NCBI RefSeq assembly: GCF_000514775.1 | Contig: NZ_AZWO01000007.1 | Coordinates: 257 to 64,256, forward strand | DNA from: Salinispora pacifica CNR114 | GTDB taxonomy: Bacteria > Actinomycetota > Actinomycetes > Mycobacteriales > Micromonosporaceae | DNA length: 64,000 nucleotides | Direction of reading: 5' to 3' | Shown: positions 42,230-53,408 of the stretch, in pieces | Layout of the letters: each line of letters starts with the position of its first letter | How positions within the stretch are numbered: the first letter of the stretch is position 1 | Position numbers and translations under genes: made by a program | Notes under the pieces: model-generated | Told to the model about the DNA's origin: nothing | Databases searched by the model: none | What the model saw: only the letters and a program-made list of their open reading frames with translations

Positions 42230-44289
42230 GACTGTGTCTCCTCGTCGGGGTTGACCACGGCCAGTACGGCGCCGGTCTCGACCTGGCCACCGGCGGACAC
42301 CGGTAGCTCGGCGACGACGCCGTCGGTGGGGGCGAGCACGGGGTGTTCCAGCTTCATCGCTTCCAGGGTCAGCAGCAGGTCACCGGCGGCGACCCGCTGG
42401 CCGAGCTCGACCTGCACCCGGGTCACCGTGCCGGGCAGCGGCGCGAGCAGCGACCCGGCCGCCAACTCCGCGCCGGGTAGCGGGAAGCGGGGCAGCTCGG
42501 TCAGGCTCACCGCCCCGTCCGGGCCGTCCACGAAGACCTCCGCGCCCACCCGGTGTACGCGGTAGGTCCGGCGTACCCCGGCGACCTCCAGCAGCACCCG
42601 GTCCGGGTGCGCCTCGACCAGGGTGAGGGCCGGCGCTGCGGCTGGCTCGGGCGGGGACGCGTTCGGTCCGGGCGGCGATGCGTCCGGCCCGGGCGGGGCG
42701 GCGGTACCGGCGGCGGGCGGACCGCCGTGCACCGTCCACTCGACGAGCGCGCCGCGGCGGTCCAGGCGGTAGCGCACCTCGATCTCGTCGCCGTCCGCGC
42801 TCGCGTAGCGGGTGACCTGTGCGAAGGCGGGCACGTTGCGCCAACCCGAGGGGAGCCCGGCCAGCACCGGGGCGGCGGCCCGGCGGTCGGCGGCCGAGGC
42901 GAGCGCCGCCGCTACCGCGACCACGGGCAACTCCCCGGCGGAGACCAGCGGCGCGAGCACCTCGGGGTGCCGATCCAGGAAGCCGGTGTCGATGTCGACG
43001 GCGGCGAAGTCCGGGCTGCGCAGGATGCGGACCAGCTGATCGCGGTTGGTGGCGACCCCGTGCAGCTCGGCCCGGGCCAGCGCGCCGGCCAGCGCGCGGG
43101 CCGCCTCGCCCCGGGTTGGTGCCCAGGCCATCACCTTCGCGAGCATCGAGTCGTAGTGGACGCCCACCACCGAGCCGTCCGTGACGCCGGAGTCCAGTCG
43201 CAGGCCGGCCCCGGTCAGCGGCCCGAACTCGGCCGACACGCCGGGGACCGCGAACCGGTGCAGGGTGCCCGTCGCTGGCCGGTACCCGTGCGCGGGCTCC
43301 TCGGCGCAGAGGCGTACCTCGATCGCGTGCCCGGTTGCCGGTGGGGTCGTGTCGATCGGCACCGGGTTGCCCTCGGCGACGAGTAGCTGCAGCCGGACCA
43401 GATCGAGGCCGGTGGTCAGCTCGGTCACCGGATGCTCCACCTGCAGGCGGGTGTTCATCTCCAGGAAGTAGATCTCCCCGTCCGAGGCGAGCAGGAATTC
43501 GACGGTGCCCGCACCGAGGTAGTCGACCGCCCGGCCGGCAGCCACCGCCGCCGCGTGGAGCCGCTGGCGTATCTCGGGCGCGAGTACGCCCGGCGCCTCC
43601 TCGACGATCTTCTGATGTCGGCGTTGGATCGAGCAGTCCCGCGCCCCCAGGGCCACCACCGTCCCGAACTGGTCGCCCAGGATCTGCACCTCGACGTGCC
43701 GGCCGCGTTCGACGTACCGCTCGGAGAAGACGGTGCCGTCGCCGAACGCGGAGGCCGCCTCGCGGCGGGCGCTGGCGATGGCGTCGGCGAGACCGTCGGC
43801 GGCGTGGACCACCCGCATGCCCCGCCCACCGCCTCCGGCGGCGGCCTTCACCAGCACCGGGAAGCCGTTGACCTGGTCGGCGTCGGTCCAGCTGGGCAGC
43901 ATGGGGACACCGGCCTCGGCGAGCAGCGTCTTGGCCGCCAACTTGTCCCCCATCGCGGCGATCGCCTTGGCCGGTGGCCCGATCCAGGCCAGCCCCGCGT
44001 CGGTGACCGCCGTGGCGAACTCGGCGTTCTCGGCGAGGAAGCCGTAGCCCGGATGGACGGCGTCGGCGCCGGCGCGCCGGGCCGCGGCCAAAACGAGATC
44101 GATCCGCAGGTACGTCTCGGCGGGTGTGTTCCCGGGCAGCCGGACGGCGTGGTCGGCCTCGGCGACGAAGGGCGCCTCGGCGTCCGCGTCGGAGTGCACG
44201 GCGACCGTCTCGATCCCGAGTGCCCGGCAGGTGGTGAAGATCCGGCGGGCGATCTCGCCCCGGTTGGCGACCAGAAGTCTGCTGATCAT
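42226..44289 (-). CDS. acyl-CoA carboxylase alpha subunit (biotin carboxylase plus biotin carrier)
   Basis: A 687-residue subunit: biotin carboxylase N-domain (LLVANRGEIARRI), ATP-grasp domain with the glycine loop KAAAGGGGRGM, the EMNTRLQVEHPVTE active-site block and C-terminal domain (about 1-450). A linker domain and a Pro/Ala-rich spacer follow, then a biotinyl domain ending in LEAMKLEHPV with the biotin-accepting Lys. The sequence is equally compatible with methylcrotonyl- or geranyl-CoA carboxylase (LiuD/AtuF). ATG 44289; the open frame upstream belongs to an antisense of the next gene region and is not homologous. Confidence 0.92.
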   Translation of the reverse strand: MISRLLVANRGEIARRIFTTCRALGIETVAVHSDADAEAPFVAEADHAVRLPGNTPAETYLRIDLVLAAARRAGADAVHPGYGFLAENAEFATAVTDAGLAWIGPPAKAIAAMGDKLAAKTLLAEAGVPMLPSWTDADQVNGFPVLVKAAAGGGGRGMRVVHAADGLADAIASARREAASAFGDGTVFSERYVERGRHVEVQILGDQFGTVVALGARDCSIQRRHQKIVEEAPGVLAPEIRQRLHAAAVAAGRAVDYLGAGTVEFLLASDGEIYFLEMNTRLQVEHPVTELTTGLDLVRLQLLVAEGNPVPIDTTPPATGHAIEVRLCAEEPAHGYRPATGTLHRFAVPGVSAEFGPLTGAGLRLDSGVTDGSVVGVHYDSMLAKVMAWAPTRGEAARALAGALARAELHGVATNRDQLVRILRSPDFAAVDIDTGFLDRHPEVLAPLVSAGELPVVAVAAALASAADRRAAAPVLAGLPSGWRNVPAFAQVTRYASADGDEIEVRYRLDRRGALVEWTVHGGPPAAGTAAPPGPDASPPGPNASPPEPAAAPALTLVEAHPDRVLLEVAGVRRTYRVHRVGAEVFVDGPDGAVSLTELPRFPLPGAELAAGSLLAPLPGTVTRVQVELGQRVAAGDLLLTLEAMKLEHPVLAPTDGVVAELPVSAGGQVETGAVLAVVNPDEETQS

Positions 44290-44348
44290 CCGCGCTGCGT
44301 CTCCTTCGTTCGCGTCTACGGATCCGGCCTGACTGTGCTGTGTGGCTG

Positions 44349-45946
<1,598 letters not shown>

Positions 45947-45950
<4 letters not shown>

Positions 45951-47119
45951 AGCCCCATGCCCTTCGCGATGATCTCGTTCATGATCTCGGTGGCACCGCC
46001 GCCGATGCCGAGGATGCGCTGGTCGCGGTAGTGCCGCTCCACCTCGGAGTCGCGCAGGTAGCCGAAGCCGCCATGCAGCTGCAACGCCGCGTCGACCACC
46101 TCGGCGCAGGCGGCGACGGCGGTGTTCTTGGCCATCGCCACCTCGGTCATCACCATCTCCCCGGCGGCGACCCGGGCCGCCACGTCGAGCACGTGGGCGC
46201 GGGCCGACTCGGCGCGGGTGTGCATCTCGGCGAGCCGGTGCCGGACGAGCTGCCGGCTCGCCAGCGGGCGGCCGAAGGTCTCCCGGTCCCGGCACCAGCC
46301 CAGGGCCAGCTCCACGCAGCGCTGCGCCGTCGCGTACGCCTGGGTGGCCAGGGAGACCCGCTCGGCGGCGAAGTTCTGCATGATGGCGAGGAAGCCGGTG
46401 TTCTCCGCGCCGACCAGATTCGTCACCGGCACCCGGACATCGGCGAAGGAGAGCTCGGCGGTGTCCGAGCAGTGCCAGCCGAGCTTCTCCATCCGTCGGC
46501 CGACGGTGAAGCCCGGGGCACCCTTCTCGATCACCAGCAGGGAGACGCCCTCCGCGCCCGGCCCGCCGGTACGCACCGCGGTGGTCACGAAGTCGGCCCG
46601 GTGCCCGCTGGTGATGTACGCCTTGGCCCCGTTCACCAGGTAGTGGTCACCGTCCCGGCGGGCCGTCGTGCGCAGCCCGGCCACGTCCGATCCGCCCCCG
46701 GGCTCGGTGACCGCCAGTGCGCCGATCATCGCCCCGGCGAGGGTCGGTCGAACGTAGCGCGCGATCAGGTCGGTGCCGCCGTCCGACGCGGTCCCCGCGC
46801 CGCCGTGGTCGCTGGCGGCCACCAGATGCGGCAGAGCGATCCCGTGCGTGAAGAGCGCCGCCACCAGCCCGGAGGAGCCGCCCGACCGGATGATCTCCTC
46901 GGTGACGACGACCGAGTCCAGCAGGTCGCCGCCGCTGCCGCCGACCTCCTCGGGGAAGCCGATGCCGAGCAGACCGACCTTGGCGGCGGTGGCGTGTAGC
47001 TCTCGGGGGACCTCGCCGGCCCGCTCCCAGTCATCGAAGTGTGGTAGCACCTCTTTGTCCATGAACGCCCGGGTCAGCTCACGGAGCTGCCGACGTTCCG
47101 GGGTGTCGAGGATCGTCAT
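45947..47119 (-). CDS. acyl-CoA dehydrogenase (AtuD/citronellyl-CoA-dehydrogenase-like position)
   Basis: A 390-residue acyl-CoA dehydrogenase: LAVTEPGGGSDVAGL, YLVNGAKAYITSG, NFAAERVSLA and LQLHGGFGYLRDSEVERHYRDQRI with GGGATEIM. It differs from the last gene of the operon, so two successive oxidations or two chain lengths may be handled. ATG 47119 overlaps the AtuA stop (ATGA). Direct coupling to the carboxylase beta subunit places it just before carboxylation, as AtuD or LiuA would be. Confidence 0.9.
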
Positions 47120-48888
47120 GATGCCCCCTCCGGGACCAACTCGGCCGGAATCTGAACCAGGCGGGAGCGGAGTAGCTCCCCCAGCGCCTTCGCCTGCGGA
47201 TCGAAGCGGGTCGTGGCCGCTACCCCCGGCCCGAGCAGCCCCCGGATCATGAAGTTGACCGCCCGCAGGTTCGGTAGCTCGTACCGCTCGACGGTCAGCG
47301 GGGCGGTCTCCGGCAGCAATTCGGCGAGGCGCTCCACGGTCAGCCATCCCCGCAGCCACTCCCAGCTGGCGTCGGTTCGAGCCCAGACCCCCAGGTTGGC
47401 ATCGCCCCCTTTGTCCCCCGACCGCGCTCCGACCAACACCCCAAGGGGTCGGCGTCGGTCCGGGTGCGTCGTGCCGACCGGGCTGGACACCGGCGACCCG
47501 GTCGGGTACGCCGTGCGGCCCACGCCGGAAGCCGGTGCCCCGGTCGAGGACGGGGCTGGCTGCGTTCGCGGTGGCGGGGAGATCGGTACGCGGGTGCCGT
47601 CGGGCAGGACCGCCACGTGCTCGACGCCGTCCTGCGCAACCGTGTCGGCGGTGAAGACCCCGTACGGAGTCGCGTCGCCGGGCAGCGTGGTCAGGGTGCA
47701 TCCCGGGTACGAGGCCAGCGCCAGCTCCACCGCCGCGGCGGAGAAGGCCCGACCGGCCCGCGCCTTGTCCCCGTCCCGTAGGTGGACGTGGAGCAGGGCG
47801 CTCGCCGCCTCGGTGTCCGCGGTGTCGGGGTGGTCGGTGCGGGCGAGGACGAACTCCAGCCCGTCCTTGCCGACTGTCTCCTCCAGCTGCCCGCGGACCA
47901 GGGCCGCCTTCGCCGGGATGTCCAGCCCGCAGAGCACGAAGGTCATCGAGTTGCGGAAGCCGCCGAGGTTGTTGACACCGACCTTGAGCGTCTCCGGTGG
48001 GGGTGTCCCCCGGACCCCGGACACCCGGACCCGGTCCGGCCCGTCCGGGGCGAGGCGTACCGAGTCCAGGTGGGTGACCACATCCGGCCCGAGGTAGGCC
48101 GGCGCGCCCACCTCGTACAGGAGTTGGGCGGTGACCGTCTCGACGGTGACCGCGCCCCCGGTGCCCGGGTGCTTCGTGAGCACCGACGAGCCATCGGCGT
48201 GCAGCTCGGCGAGGGGAAAGCCGGGCCGGTGCCCACCGTCTGGCAGCTCGGTGAAGAAGCTGAAGTTGCCGCCGGTCACCTGGGCGCCGCATTCGAGTAG
48301 ATGTCCGGCGACCGTCGCGCCGGCGAGGGCGTCCAGGTCGTCGCGGTCCCAGCCGAACCGGGCGATCGCCGGCCCGACCACCAGGGAGGCGTCGGTGACC
48401 CGCCCGGTGACCACCACGTCGGCGCCGGCGTCGAGTACGGCGGCGATACCGAACGCCCCGAGGTACGCGTTCGCGGTCAGCGCGTCCGGTCGGGGAAGGG
48501 AGTCGCCGTCGACGTACCCGACCCTGAGGTCGAGCCCGAGCCGGTGGGCGAGGGAGCGGACGGCGGTGGCCAGCCCGGCGGGGTTCAGCCCACCCGCGTT
48601 GGTGACGATCCGGACGCCGCGTTCCCGCGCGGTGCCGAGGGTTCCTTCGAGTTGGCGCAGGAACGTCCGCGCGTAGCCGAGGTCGGCGTCGCGCATCCGG
48701 TCCCGACCCAGGATGAGCAGGGTCAACTCGGCGAGGTAGTCCCCGGTGAGCACGTCCAGCTCGCCACCGTCGAGCATCTCCTGCCAGGCGGAGAAGCGGT
48801 CGCCGTAGAAGCCGGAGGCGTTGCCGACCCGCAGCTGGGTGTTCGTGCTGTCGGCGGCGCCGGGGCTGGTGCCGTCGCCGGTGCTCAC
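47116..48888 (-). CDS. atuA: AtuA-like protein (acyclic terpene utilisation family, DUF1446)
   Basis: A 590-residue protein. The N-terminal DUF1446 domain (LRVGNASGFYGDRFSAW, TNAGGLNPAGLA, VVTGRVTDASLV) is joined by a Pro/Ser-rich linker to the AtuA-like C-terminal ferredoxin-fold domain (GARSGDKGGDANLGVW and AVNFMIRGLLG). AtuA is required for growth on citronellol or geraniol in Pseudomonas, though its reaction is unknown. GTG 48888 overlaps the preceding stop (GTGA). Its presence is the main reason to read the operon as Atu-like rather than a plain leucine pathway. Confidence 0.85.
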   Translation of the reverse strand: MSTGDGTSPGAADSTNTQLRVGNASGFYGDRFSAWQEMLDGGELDVLTGDYLAELTLLILGRDRMRDADLGYARTFLRQLEGTLGTARERGVRIVTNAGGLNPAGLATAVRSLAHRLGLDLRVGYVDGDSLPRPDALTANAYLGAFGIAAVLDAGADVVVTGRVTDASLVVGPAIARFGWDRDDLDALAGATVAGHLLECGAQVTGGNFSFFTELPDGGHRPGFPLAELHADGSSVLTKHPGTGGAVTVETVTAQLLYEVGAPAYLGPDVVTHLDSVRLAPDGPDRVRVSGVRGTPPPETLKVGVNNLGGFRNSMTFVLCGLDIPAKAALVRGQLEETVGKDGLEFVLARTDHPDTADTEAASALLHVHLRDGDKARAGRAFSAAAVELALASYPGCTLTTLPGDATPYGVFTADTVAQDGVEHVAVLPDGTRVPISPPPRTQPAPSSTGAPASGVGRTAYPTGSPVSSPVGTTHPDRRRPLGVLVGARSGDKGGDANLGVWARTDASWEWLRGWLTVERLAELLPETAPLTVERYELPNLRAVNFMIRGLLGPGVAATTRFDPQAKALGELLRSRLVQIPAELVPEGAS

Positions 48889-49694
48889 GTCGTCGCCTGC
48901 GCTTTTGGTGCCCGACCAGCGCCGGGCGGGCCGGCGAAGGCCTGGGCCACGTCCAGCCAGGCCTCGGCGACCGGCCCGGTGGCGGTGAGGGCGAGATCGG
49001 CGCGGTGTCGGCGTTGGGTCACCAGTAGGCAGAAGTCCAGTGCCGGTCCGGTCACCCGGTCGGGGGCGTCCGCGGGACCGTGGGCCCAGGTCGCGCCGGC
49101 GGTGTCGGCGCTGGTCGGCGGTGCGGTCAGTTCGATTCGGACCGGTGTGGTCGGCAGCGGGCGACCGTGTGCGGCGAAGGAGTGCGGCAGCGTCCGGAAG
49201 CCGAGATGCGCGATGTGCCGCAGCCGCGCTGTGGGCGGCCGGGTGGCCCCGAGCGCATCGGCCACATCCGTGCCGTGTGCCCAGGTTTCCATGATCCGCG
49301 CGGTGGCCATCGACGCGGGGGACATCCTGGTGCCGTACCAGGGGAGCTTCTCGCCGGCCGGGGTGGCCGCGAGGGCGGCGGCGAGCGCCGCCCGGCCCGA
49401 GCGCCAGCGGGGCAGCAGCTCGGCCGGTGGGGCGAGGAACTCCTCCGCTCCCGCGTCCACCAGCCGGGCCGGGTCGGCTGCGGTGGTGACGGAGGCGTAG
49501 AACGCGTCGGCGTCCGTCGCGGCGAGCTGCGCGGCGTGATCGGTCCAGGCCAGGTGCGCGATCTGGTGGCCGATCGTCCAGCCGGGCGCGGGCGTGGCGC
49601 GGGCCCACTCGGCGGTCGAGAGCGGTGCCACGAGCGCGTCCAGTTCGGCTGACTCGGCGGCGAGATCGGTCAGCAGGTCCGTCAGGTTGACCAT
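48885..49694 (-). CDS. TIGR03084/DinB-like metal-binding protein
   Basis: A 269-residue protein with the DinB/mycothiol-dependent maleylpyruvate isomerase fold: WTIGHQIAHLAWTDH and TARIMETWAHGTDVADALG supply three histidines for a metal. The family (TIGR03084) is regularly placed beside AtuA-type genes in actinobacteria. The function is unknown; a thiol-dependent transferase or isomerase is plausible. ATG 49694 follows GGAGGCACC. It comes 38 bases after tetR in the same direction. Confidence 0.82.
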   Translation of the reverse strand: MVNLTDLLTDLAAESAELDALVAPLSTAEWARATPAPGWTIGHQIAHLAWTDHAAQLAATDADAFYASVTTAADPARLVDAGAEEFLAPPAELLPRWRSGRAALAAALAATPAGEKLPWYGTRMSPASMATARIMETWAHGTDVADALGATRPPTARLRHIAHLGFRTLPHSFAAHGRPLPTTPVRIELTAPPTSADTAGATWAHGPADAPDRVTGPALDFCLLVTQRRHRADLALTATGPVAEAWLDVAQAFAGPPGAGRAPKAQATT

Positions 49695-49731
49695 GGTGCC
49701 TCCGGGGGAGTCGGCGGTGGTGCGGGACGGG

Positions 49732-50337
49732 TCAGGGGGTGAGGAGCTCGGTGAGTTGGCGTTTCCAGGCGGTGAGCAGTGCGGTGCGCCGGGCGGAGTC
49801 GTCGTTGAGCAGGTTCGCCACGCCGAGGCCGCGGAGCAGGTCGAGGGTGGCCTGCACCGCCTCCCGTACGCCGGGTTGGCGCTCGTCAACCTCGAGCAGG
49901 GCGACGGTCAGTCGGTGCATCTCCCGGCCGAGTCGGGCCTCCAGCGGCACCAGCGCAGTCCGTAGCTCGTGGTCGGTGCGGGCGGCGACCCACAGCTCCA
50001 GGGCGGCGATGAAGAGCGGCCCGGTGAAGGCCGCGGCGAGTAGGTCCACCACCCGGTCCAACCGCTGTGGGCCGGCGGGCAGGGCCTTCGCCTCGACACG
50101 CAACTCCTCCGCGCGCCGCTCGGCGAGGTGTGCGACCGCGGCGGTGACCAGGGCTGCCTTGGTGGGGTAGTGGTGTAGCTGGGCGCCCCGGGACACCCCG
50201 GCCCGGTTCGCTATGACGGTCGTCGTGGTGCCGGACCAGCCATGCTCGACCAGGCACGCCACGGTGGCCTCAAGCAGTCGGGCCTGAGTGGCGCGGCTGC
50301 GTTCCTGTTGGGGGACGCGGGTCGATGTGCCGGACAC
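49732..50337 (-). CDS. TetR-family repressor of the Atu-like operon
   Basis: A 201-residue regulator with an N-terminal TetR helix-turn-helix (TTTTVIANRAGVSRGAQLHHYPTKAALV) and a helical ligand-binding domain. It is the first gene of the acyl-CoA catabolic operon and presumably represses it until an acyl-CoA binds. GTG 50337 is chosen (GAGG upstream); a TTG at 50364 is possible but lies in the promoter. The dyad at 50367-50380 is the probable operator. Confidence 0.87.
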   Translation of the reverse strand: MSGTSTRVPQQERSRATQARLLEATVACLVEHGWSGTTTTVIANRAGVSRGAQLHHYPTKAALVTAAVAHLAERRAEELRVEAKALPAGPQRLDRVVDLLAAAFTGPLFIAALELWVAARTDHELRTALVPLEARLGREMHRLTVALLEVDERQPGVREAVQATLDLLRGLGVANLLNDDSARRTALLTAWKRQLTELLTP

Positions 50338-50362
50338 GGCCTCAGCGTGCCGCCCCCAAAAC

Positions 50363-50380
50363 AAACAGTCAAGCCTGACT
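50363..50380 (-). promoter_or_regulatory. TetR operator overlapping the -35 of the Atu-like operon
   Basis: AGTCA (50367-50371) and TGACT (50376-50380) form a dyad around AGCC. Read on the minus strand it contains TTGACT (-35 like), and after 17 bases (GTTTGTTTTG...) a weak -10 CACGCT lies just ahead of the tetR start. Binding there would block RNA polymerase. Confidence 0.55.
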
Positions 50381-50395
50381 TTTTTGGGCGAGCAA

Positions 50396-50423
50396 AACGG
50401 CGGCCGGCGAACCGGCCGCCGTT
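50396..50423 (-). terminator. intrinsic terminator of crp
   Basis: Twelve-base arms (50396-50407 and 50412-50423) with a CGAA-type tetraloop are followed on the minus strand by TTTT. It lies 56 bases past the crp stop and 16 bases ahead of the tetR operator, so it insulates the two units. Confidence 0.8.
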
Positions 50424-50478
50424 GCAGCGGTGAACACCATCCCCCGTGGATTCCGGATCGACGGGTGGGTGGGAGCGA

Positions 50479-51156
50479 TCAGACGCGGGCGCGGCGAGCC
50501 AGGCGCTCCGGGTCGAGGATGATGATGCTCTTGCCGTCCAGGCGCAGCCAGCCCCGTGAGGCGAAGTCGGCGAGAGCCTTGTTGACCGTCTCCCGGGAGG
50601 CGCCGACGAGCTGGGCGATCTCCTCCTGGGTCAGGTCGTGGGTCACCCGCAGCACCCCACCGTCCCGGGTGCCGAAGCGCCCCGCCAGCTGGAGCAGGTT
50701 CTTCGCGACCCGACCGGGCACGTCGGTGAAGATCAGGTCGGCCAGCGAGTCGTTGGTCCGGCGCAGCCGACGGGCGAGCACCCGCAGCAACTGCTCAGCG
50801 ATCTCCGGCCGGTTGTTCAGCCAGGGGCGCAGCGCCTGCTTACGGAGCCGCACCAGGCGGGTGTCGGTCACCGCCGTCGCCGTCGCCGTCCGGGGCCCCG
50901 GGTCAAAGAGCGACAGCTCGCCGACCATGTCCGAAGGGCCCATGACCGCGATCAGGTTCTGGCGCCCGTCGGCCGCCCGGCGCCCGACCTTGATCTTGCC
51001 GGAGAGGAGGATGTACAGACTGTCACCGGGCTCGCCCTCGTTGAAGACGACATCGCCCTTGCGGACCTCGATCGTCTCCATCTCCTTGGCCAACGCCTCG
51101 GCAGCCTCCGGGTCGACCCCCTGGAAGATCCCACTCCGGGCCAGTACCTCGTCCAT
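50479..51156 (-). CDS. crp: Crp-type cAMP receptor transcription factor
   Basis: A 225-residue Crp/Fnr regulator. The cyclic-nucleotide-binding barrel has [18 protein letters not shown] and [19 protein letters not shown], the phosphate-binding cassette with Arg and Thr/Ala. A C-helix and a C-terminal winged helix follow ([21 protein letters not shown]). It matches Rv3676 in sequence pattern and in its place beside the nth cluster. A 12-base palindrome GCGCACGTGCGC (51231-51242) sits in its promoter region. The large cyclase at 13209 may be one source of its ligand. Confidence 0.93.
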   Translation of the reverse strand: MDEVLARSGIFQGVDPEAAEALAKEMETIEVRKGDVVFNEGEPGDSLYILLSGKIKVGRRAADGRQNLIAVMGPSDMVGELSLFDPGPRTATATAVTDTRLVRLRKQALRPWLNNRPEIAEQLLRVLARRLRRTNDSLADLIFTDVPGRVAKNLLQLAGRFGTRDGGVLRVTHDLTQEEIAQLVGASRETVNKALADFASRGWLRLDGKSIIILDPERLARRARV

Positions 51157-51230
51157 CGCGCACCTCCGCCTGCGCGTGCCGTCCGTCGGCGGGTCCGCCG
51201 TCCGCTCTCCCTCGCGCTCGGTCAGTCTAG

Positions 51231-51242
51231 GCGCACGTGCGC
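51231..51242. promoter_or_regulatory. 12-bp palindrome in the crp/cbiZ intergenic region
   Basis: GCGCACGTGCGC is a perfect palindrome 75 bases upstream of crp. TAGACT (minus strand, next to it) could be a -10 for crp. It is unlike the Crp consensus TGTGA-N6-TCACA. Confidence 0.4.
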
Positions 51243-51371
51243 GGATATTCCGAGGTGCACCCCGGGAAACGTGAGCGTTGAGCGTAACCTGCCGGCCGTC
51301 GTTGACGTTACGTTACCGCGCTGCAGCAGGTGAGATGTGCCGGGTGCAGGATCGCGCCGTAGGGTCGCCCC

Positions 51372-52097
51372 GTGCTGAACGAACCGTCACTGTGTACCCG
51401 TCGCGAGGACGGGCGGAACCTTCCGGTGCTGGTCTGGCGAGCTGAGCGGCCGTTACTCAGCGCGAGTTCAGCGGCGCTCGGCGGCGGGCTGGGCGTACGG
51501 AGTTGGGTGATCAACGCGACCGTCCCGATGTCGTACGACCGGGACGACCCCATCGAACACCTGGCCGAACTGGCCGCGGGGTTCGGCCTCGACAGTTCTG
51601 GAGTGGGGCTGCTGACCGGGGTGGACGTCGCGGAGGTGGTGGCCCGAACCGACACCGGGGTACGGGTCTGGGCGACCGTCGGGCTCGGTGTTCCGATCTG
51701 GGCCGCCGCCCCACCCGAGTGCGCCCCGGCCGTGCCTGCCCCGGCCGTGCCTGCCCCGGCCGTGCCTGCCCCGGCCGTGCCCGGCGCGGACGGTCATCCG
51801 GTCGGCACCGTCAACATCGTGGTGTACGTGCCGGCCCGGCTCGGTCCCGCCGCCCTGATCAACGCCGTGGCGACCGCTACGGAGGCGAAGGCACAGGCCA
51901 TCGCCGAACTGGGCGTGCCCGGTACCGGCACCCCGACCGACGCGGTCGCCGTCTGCTGCCCGACCGAGGGGCCCGAGGCGCCGTACGGTGGCCCCCGCTC
52001 CACCTGGGGCGCACCGCTGGCCCGGGCGGTGCACCGGGCGGTCCTGGCCGGTGGCGCCCGCCCGGTGCGGCCGTGGTCGCAGCGGTCAGCCGGTTGA
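51372..52097 (+). CDS. cbiZ: adenosylcobinamide amidohydrolase-like protein (CbiZ family)
   Basis: A 241-residue protein with the CbiZ layout: VLVWRAERPLLSASSAALGGG, SWVINATVPMSYDRDDPIEHL, GVGLLTGVDV, VWATVGLGVPIWAA, and VNIVVYVPARLGPAALINAVATATEAKAQA. CbiZ removes the aminopropanol end of adenosylcobinamide in cobamide salvage. Between the two halves lies a tandem PAVPA repeat (51723-51782) absent from typical members. No other cobalamin gene is near. GTG 51372. Confidence 0.78.
   Translation: MLNEPSLCTRREDGRNLPVLVWRAERPLLSASSAALGGGLGVRSWVINATVPMSYDRDDPIEHLAELAAGFGLDSSGVGLLTGVDVAEVVARTDTGVRVWATVGLGVPIWAAAPPECAPAVPAPAVPAPAVPAPAVPGADGHPVGTVNIVVYVPARLGPAALINAVATATEAKAQAIAELGVPGTGTPTDAVAVCCPTEGPEAPYGGPRSTWGAPLARAVHRAVLAGGARPVRPWSQRSAG
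51723..51782 (+). repeat. four tandem 15-bp repeats inside the CbiZ-like gene
   Basis: GCCCCGGCCGTGCCT occurs four times head to tail, the last copy with one change at its end. It keeps the frame and encodes a rigid Ala-Pro-Ala-Val-Pro linker. Copy number could vary between strains. Confidence 0.92.
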
Positions 52098-52190
52098 GTG
52101 ACCCCACCAGGAACCCGATCAGGTGTTGACGCTGAGCAGTGGCCGAATCGGCCTCGTCGGCAGGGCGCGGGCCCGGTAGTGTCTCGGGCG

Positions 52191-53330
52191 ATGCGCGCCC
52201 ACCCCAAAACATTCACATTCGCGACCCGACGTCGGCTTTGGTCGGCCGGCGCGTTGCTCGCCGTGCTGGTTGTCGCCGGTTGCGGCGCGGTCGACTCCGA
52301 TGCGGTCAGGTCCGGCGGGGTCTGGCAGTCCGGCCCCGACGACGGTGCCCCCTCCGCCTCCCCGACCGAGGCAGCGGTGGTCTCCCTCAGCGCCACCGGC
52401 GACATTCTCCTGGGTAACGCCCCGGACCGGCTGCCCCCCAACGATGGCGAGGGTTTCTTCGACGAGGTGCGCCCGGAGCTCGATGCCGACCTGGTGATGG
52501 GCAACCTGGAGGAGCCGCTCACCGTCGACACCGGGACCGGCAAGTGCGGCGACTCCACCAACTGCTACCAGTTCCGGGCCCCACCGGAGTACGCGGCGCA
52601 CCTGCGCGATGGCGGGTTCGACCTGCTCAACCTGGCCAACAACCACGGGAACGACTTCGGCCCGAAGGGCCTGGAGAACACCCGGCAGGCACTTGAACAG
52701 TACGAACTCGCGCACACCGGAGCACCCGATCAGATCACCCTCATCGACGTACGCGGCGTCCAGGTGGCGGTGGCGGGCTTCTCGTCGTACGCGTGGTCGA
52801 ACCCGCTGACCGACATCCCGGCGGCGGAACAGGTCGTCACCAAGGCCGCCGCGCAGGCGGATCTGGTGGTGGTGCAGGTACACATGGGCGCGGAGGGGGC
52901 CGACAAGACCCAGGTCAAACCGGGCACCGAGCAGTACCTGGGGGAGAACCGGGGCGACCCGGTCCGGTTCGCCAGGGCCATGATTGACGCCGGCGCGGAT
53001 CTGATCGTCGGGCACGGCCCGCACGTCCTGCGCGGCATGGAGTTCTACCAGGGTCGGCTGATCGCGTACAGCCTGGGCAACTTCGCCGGCGGCGGCAACA
53101 CGTTCAACCGCAGCGGCAAGCTCGGCTGGGGCGGCGTGCTCAAGGTTTCGCTGCAGCCCGACGGCACCTGGGCCGGTGGGTCGTTCGCCTCGACTTACCT
53201 GAGCGAGTCGGGGCTGCCGGCAACGGACCCAGATAACCGGGGGTTGGGGCTGGTGCGCGAGCTCAGTGCCGCGGACTTCCCGGAGACCGGTGCGGTCTTC
53301 GATCACCTGGGACAGGTCAGCCCGCCGTAG
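52191..53330 (+). CDS. CapA-family lipoprotein (metallophosphoesterase-like)
   Basis: A 379-residue exported protein. The lipobox VVAGC puts the lipidated Cys at 31; the CapA/PgsA domain follows with SATGDILLGN, MGNLEEPLT, NLANNHGNDFG, VQVHMGAEG, IVGHGPHVLRG and YSLGNFAGG. CapA proteins belong to poly-gamma-glutamate systems, but no capB/capC genes are present, so a general cell-surface phosphoesterase role is as likely. ATG 52191. Confidence 0.87.
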   Translation: MRAHPKTFTFATRRRLWSAGALLAVLVVAGCGAVDSDAVRSGGVWQSGPDDGAPSASPTEAAVVSLSATGDILLGNAPDRLPPNDGEGFFDEVRPELDADLVMGNLEEPLTVDTGTGKCGDSTNCYQFRAPPEYAAHLRDGGFDLLNLANNHGNDFGPKGLENTRQALEQYELAHTGAPDQITLIDVRGVQVAVAGFSSYAWSNPLTDIPAAEQVVTKAAAQADLVVVQVHMGAEGADKTQVKPGTEQYLGENRGDPVRFARAMIDAGADLIVGHGPHVLRGMEFYQGRLIAYSLGNFAGGGNTFNRSGKLGWGGVLKVSLQPDGTWAGGSFASTYLSESGLPATDPDNRGLGLVRELSAADFPETGAVFDHLGQVSPP

Positions 53331-53408
53331 CCGGGTTGGGGGTCGGCGGTCGGCTCCATCGCGCGGGTACGAATGGGGACCGCCGGCCGGCGACGTAGGC
53401 TGGCCGGC

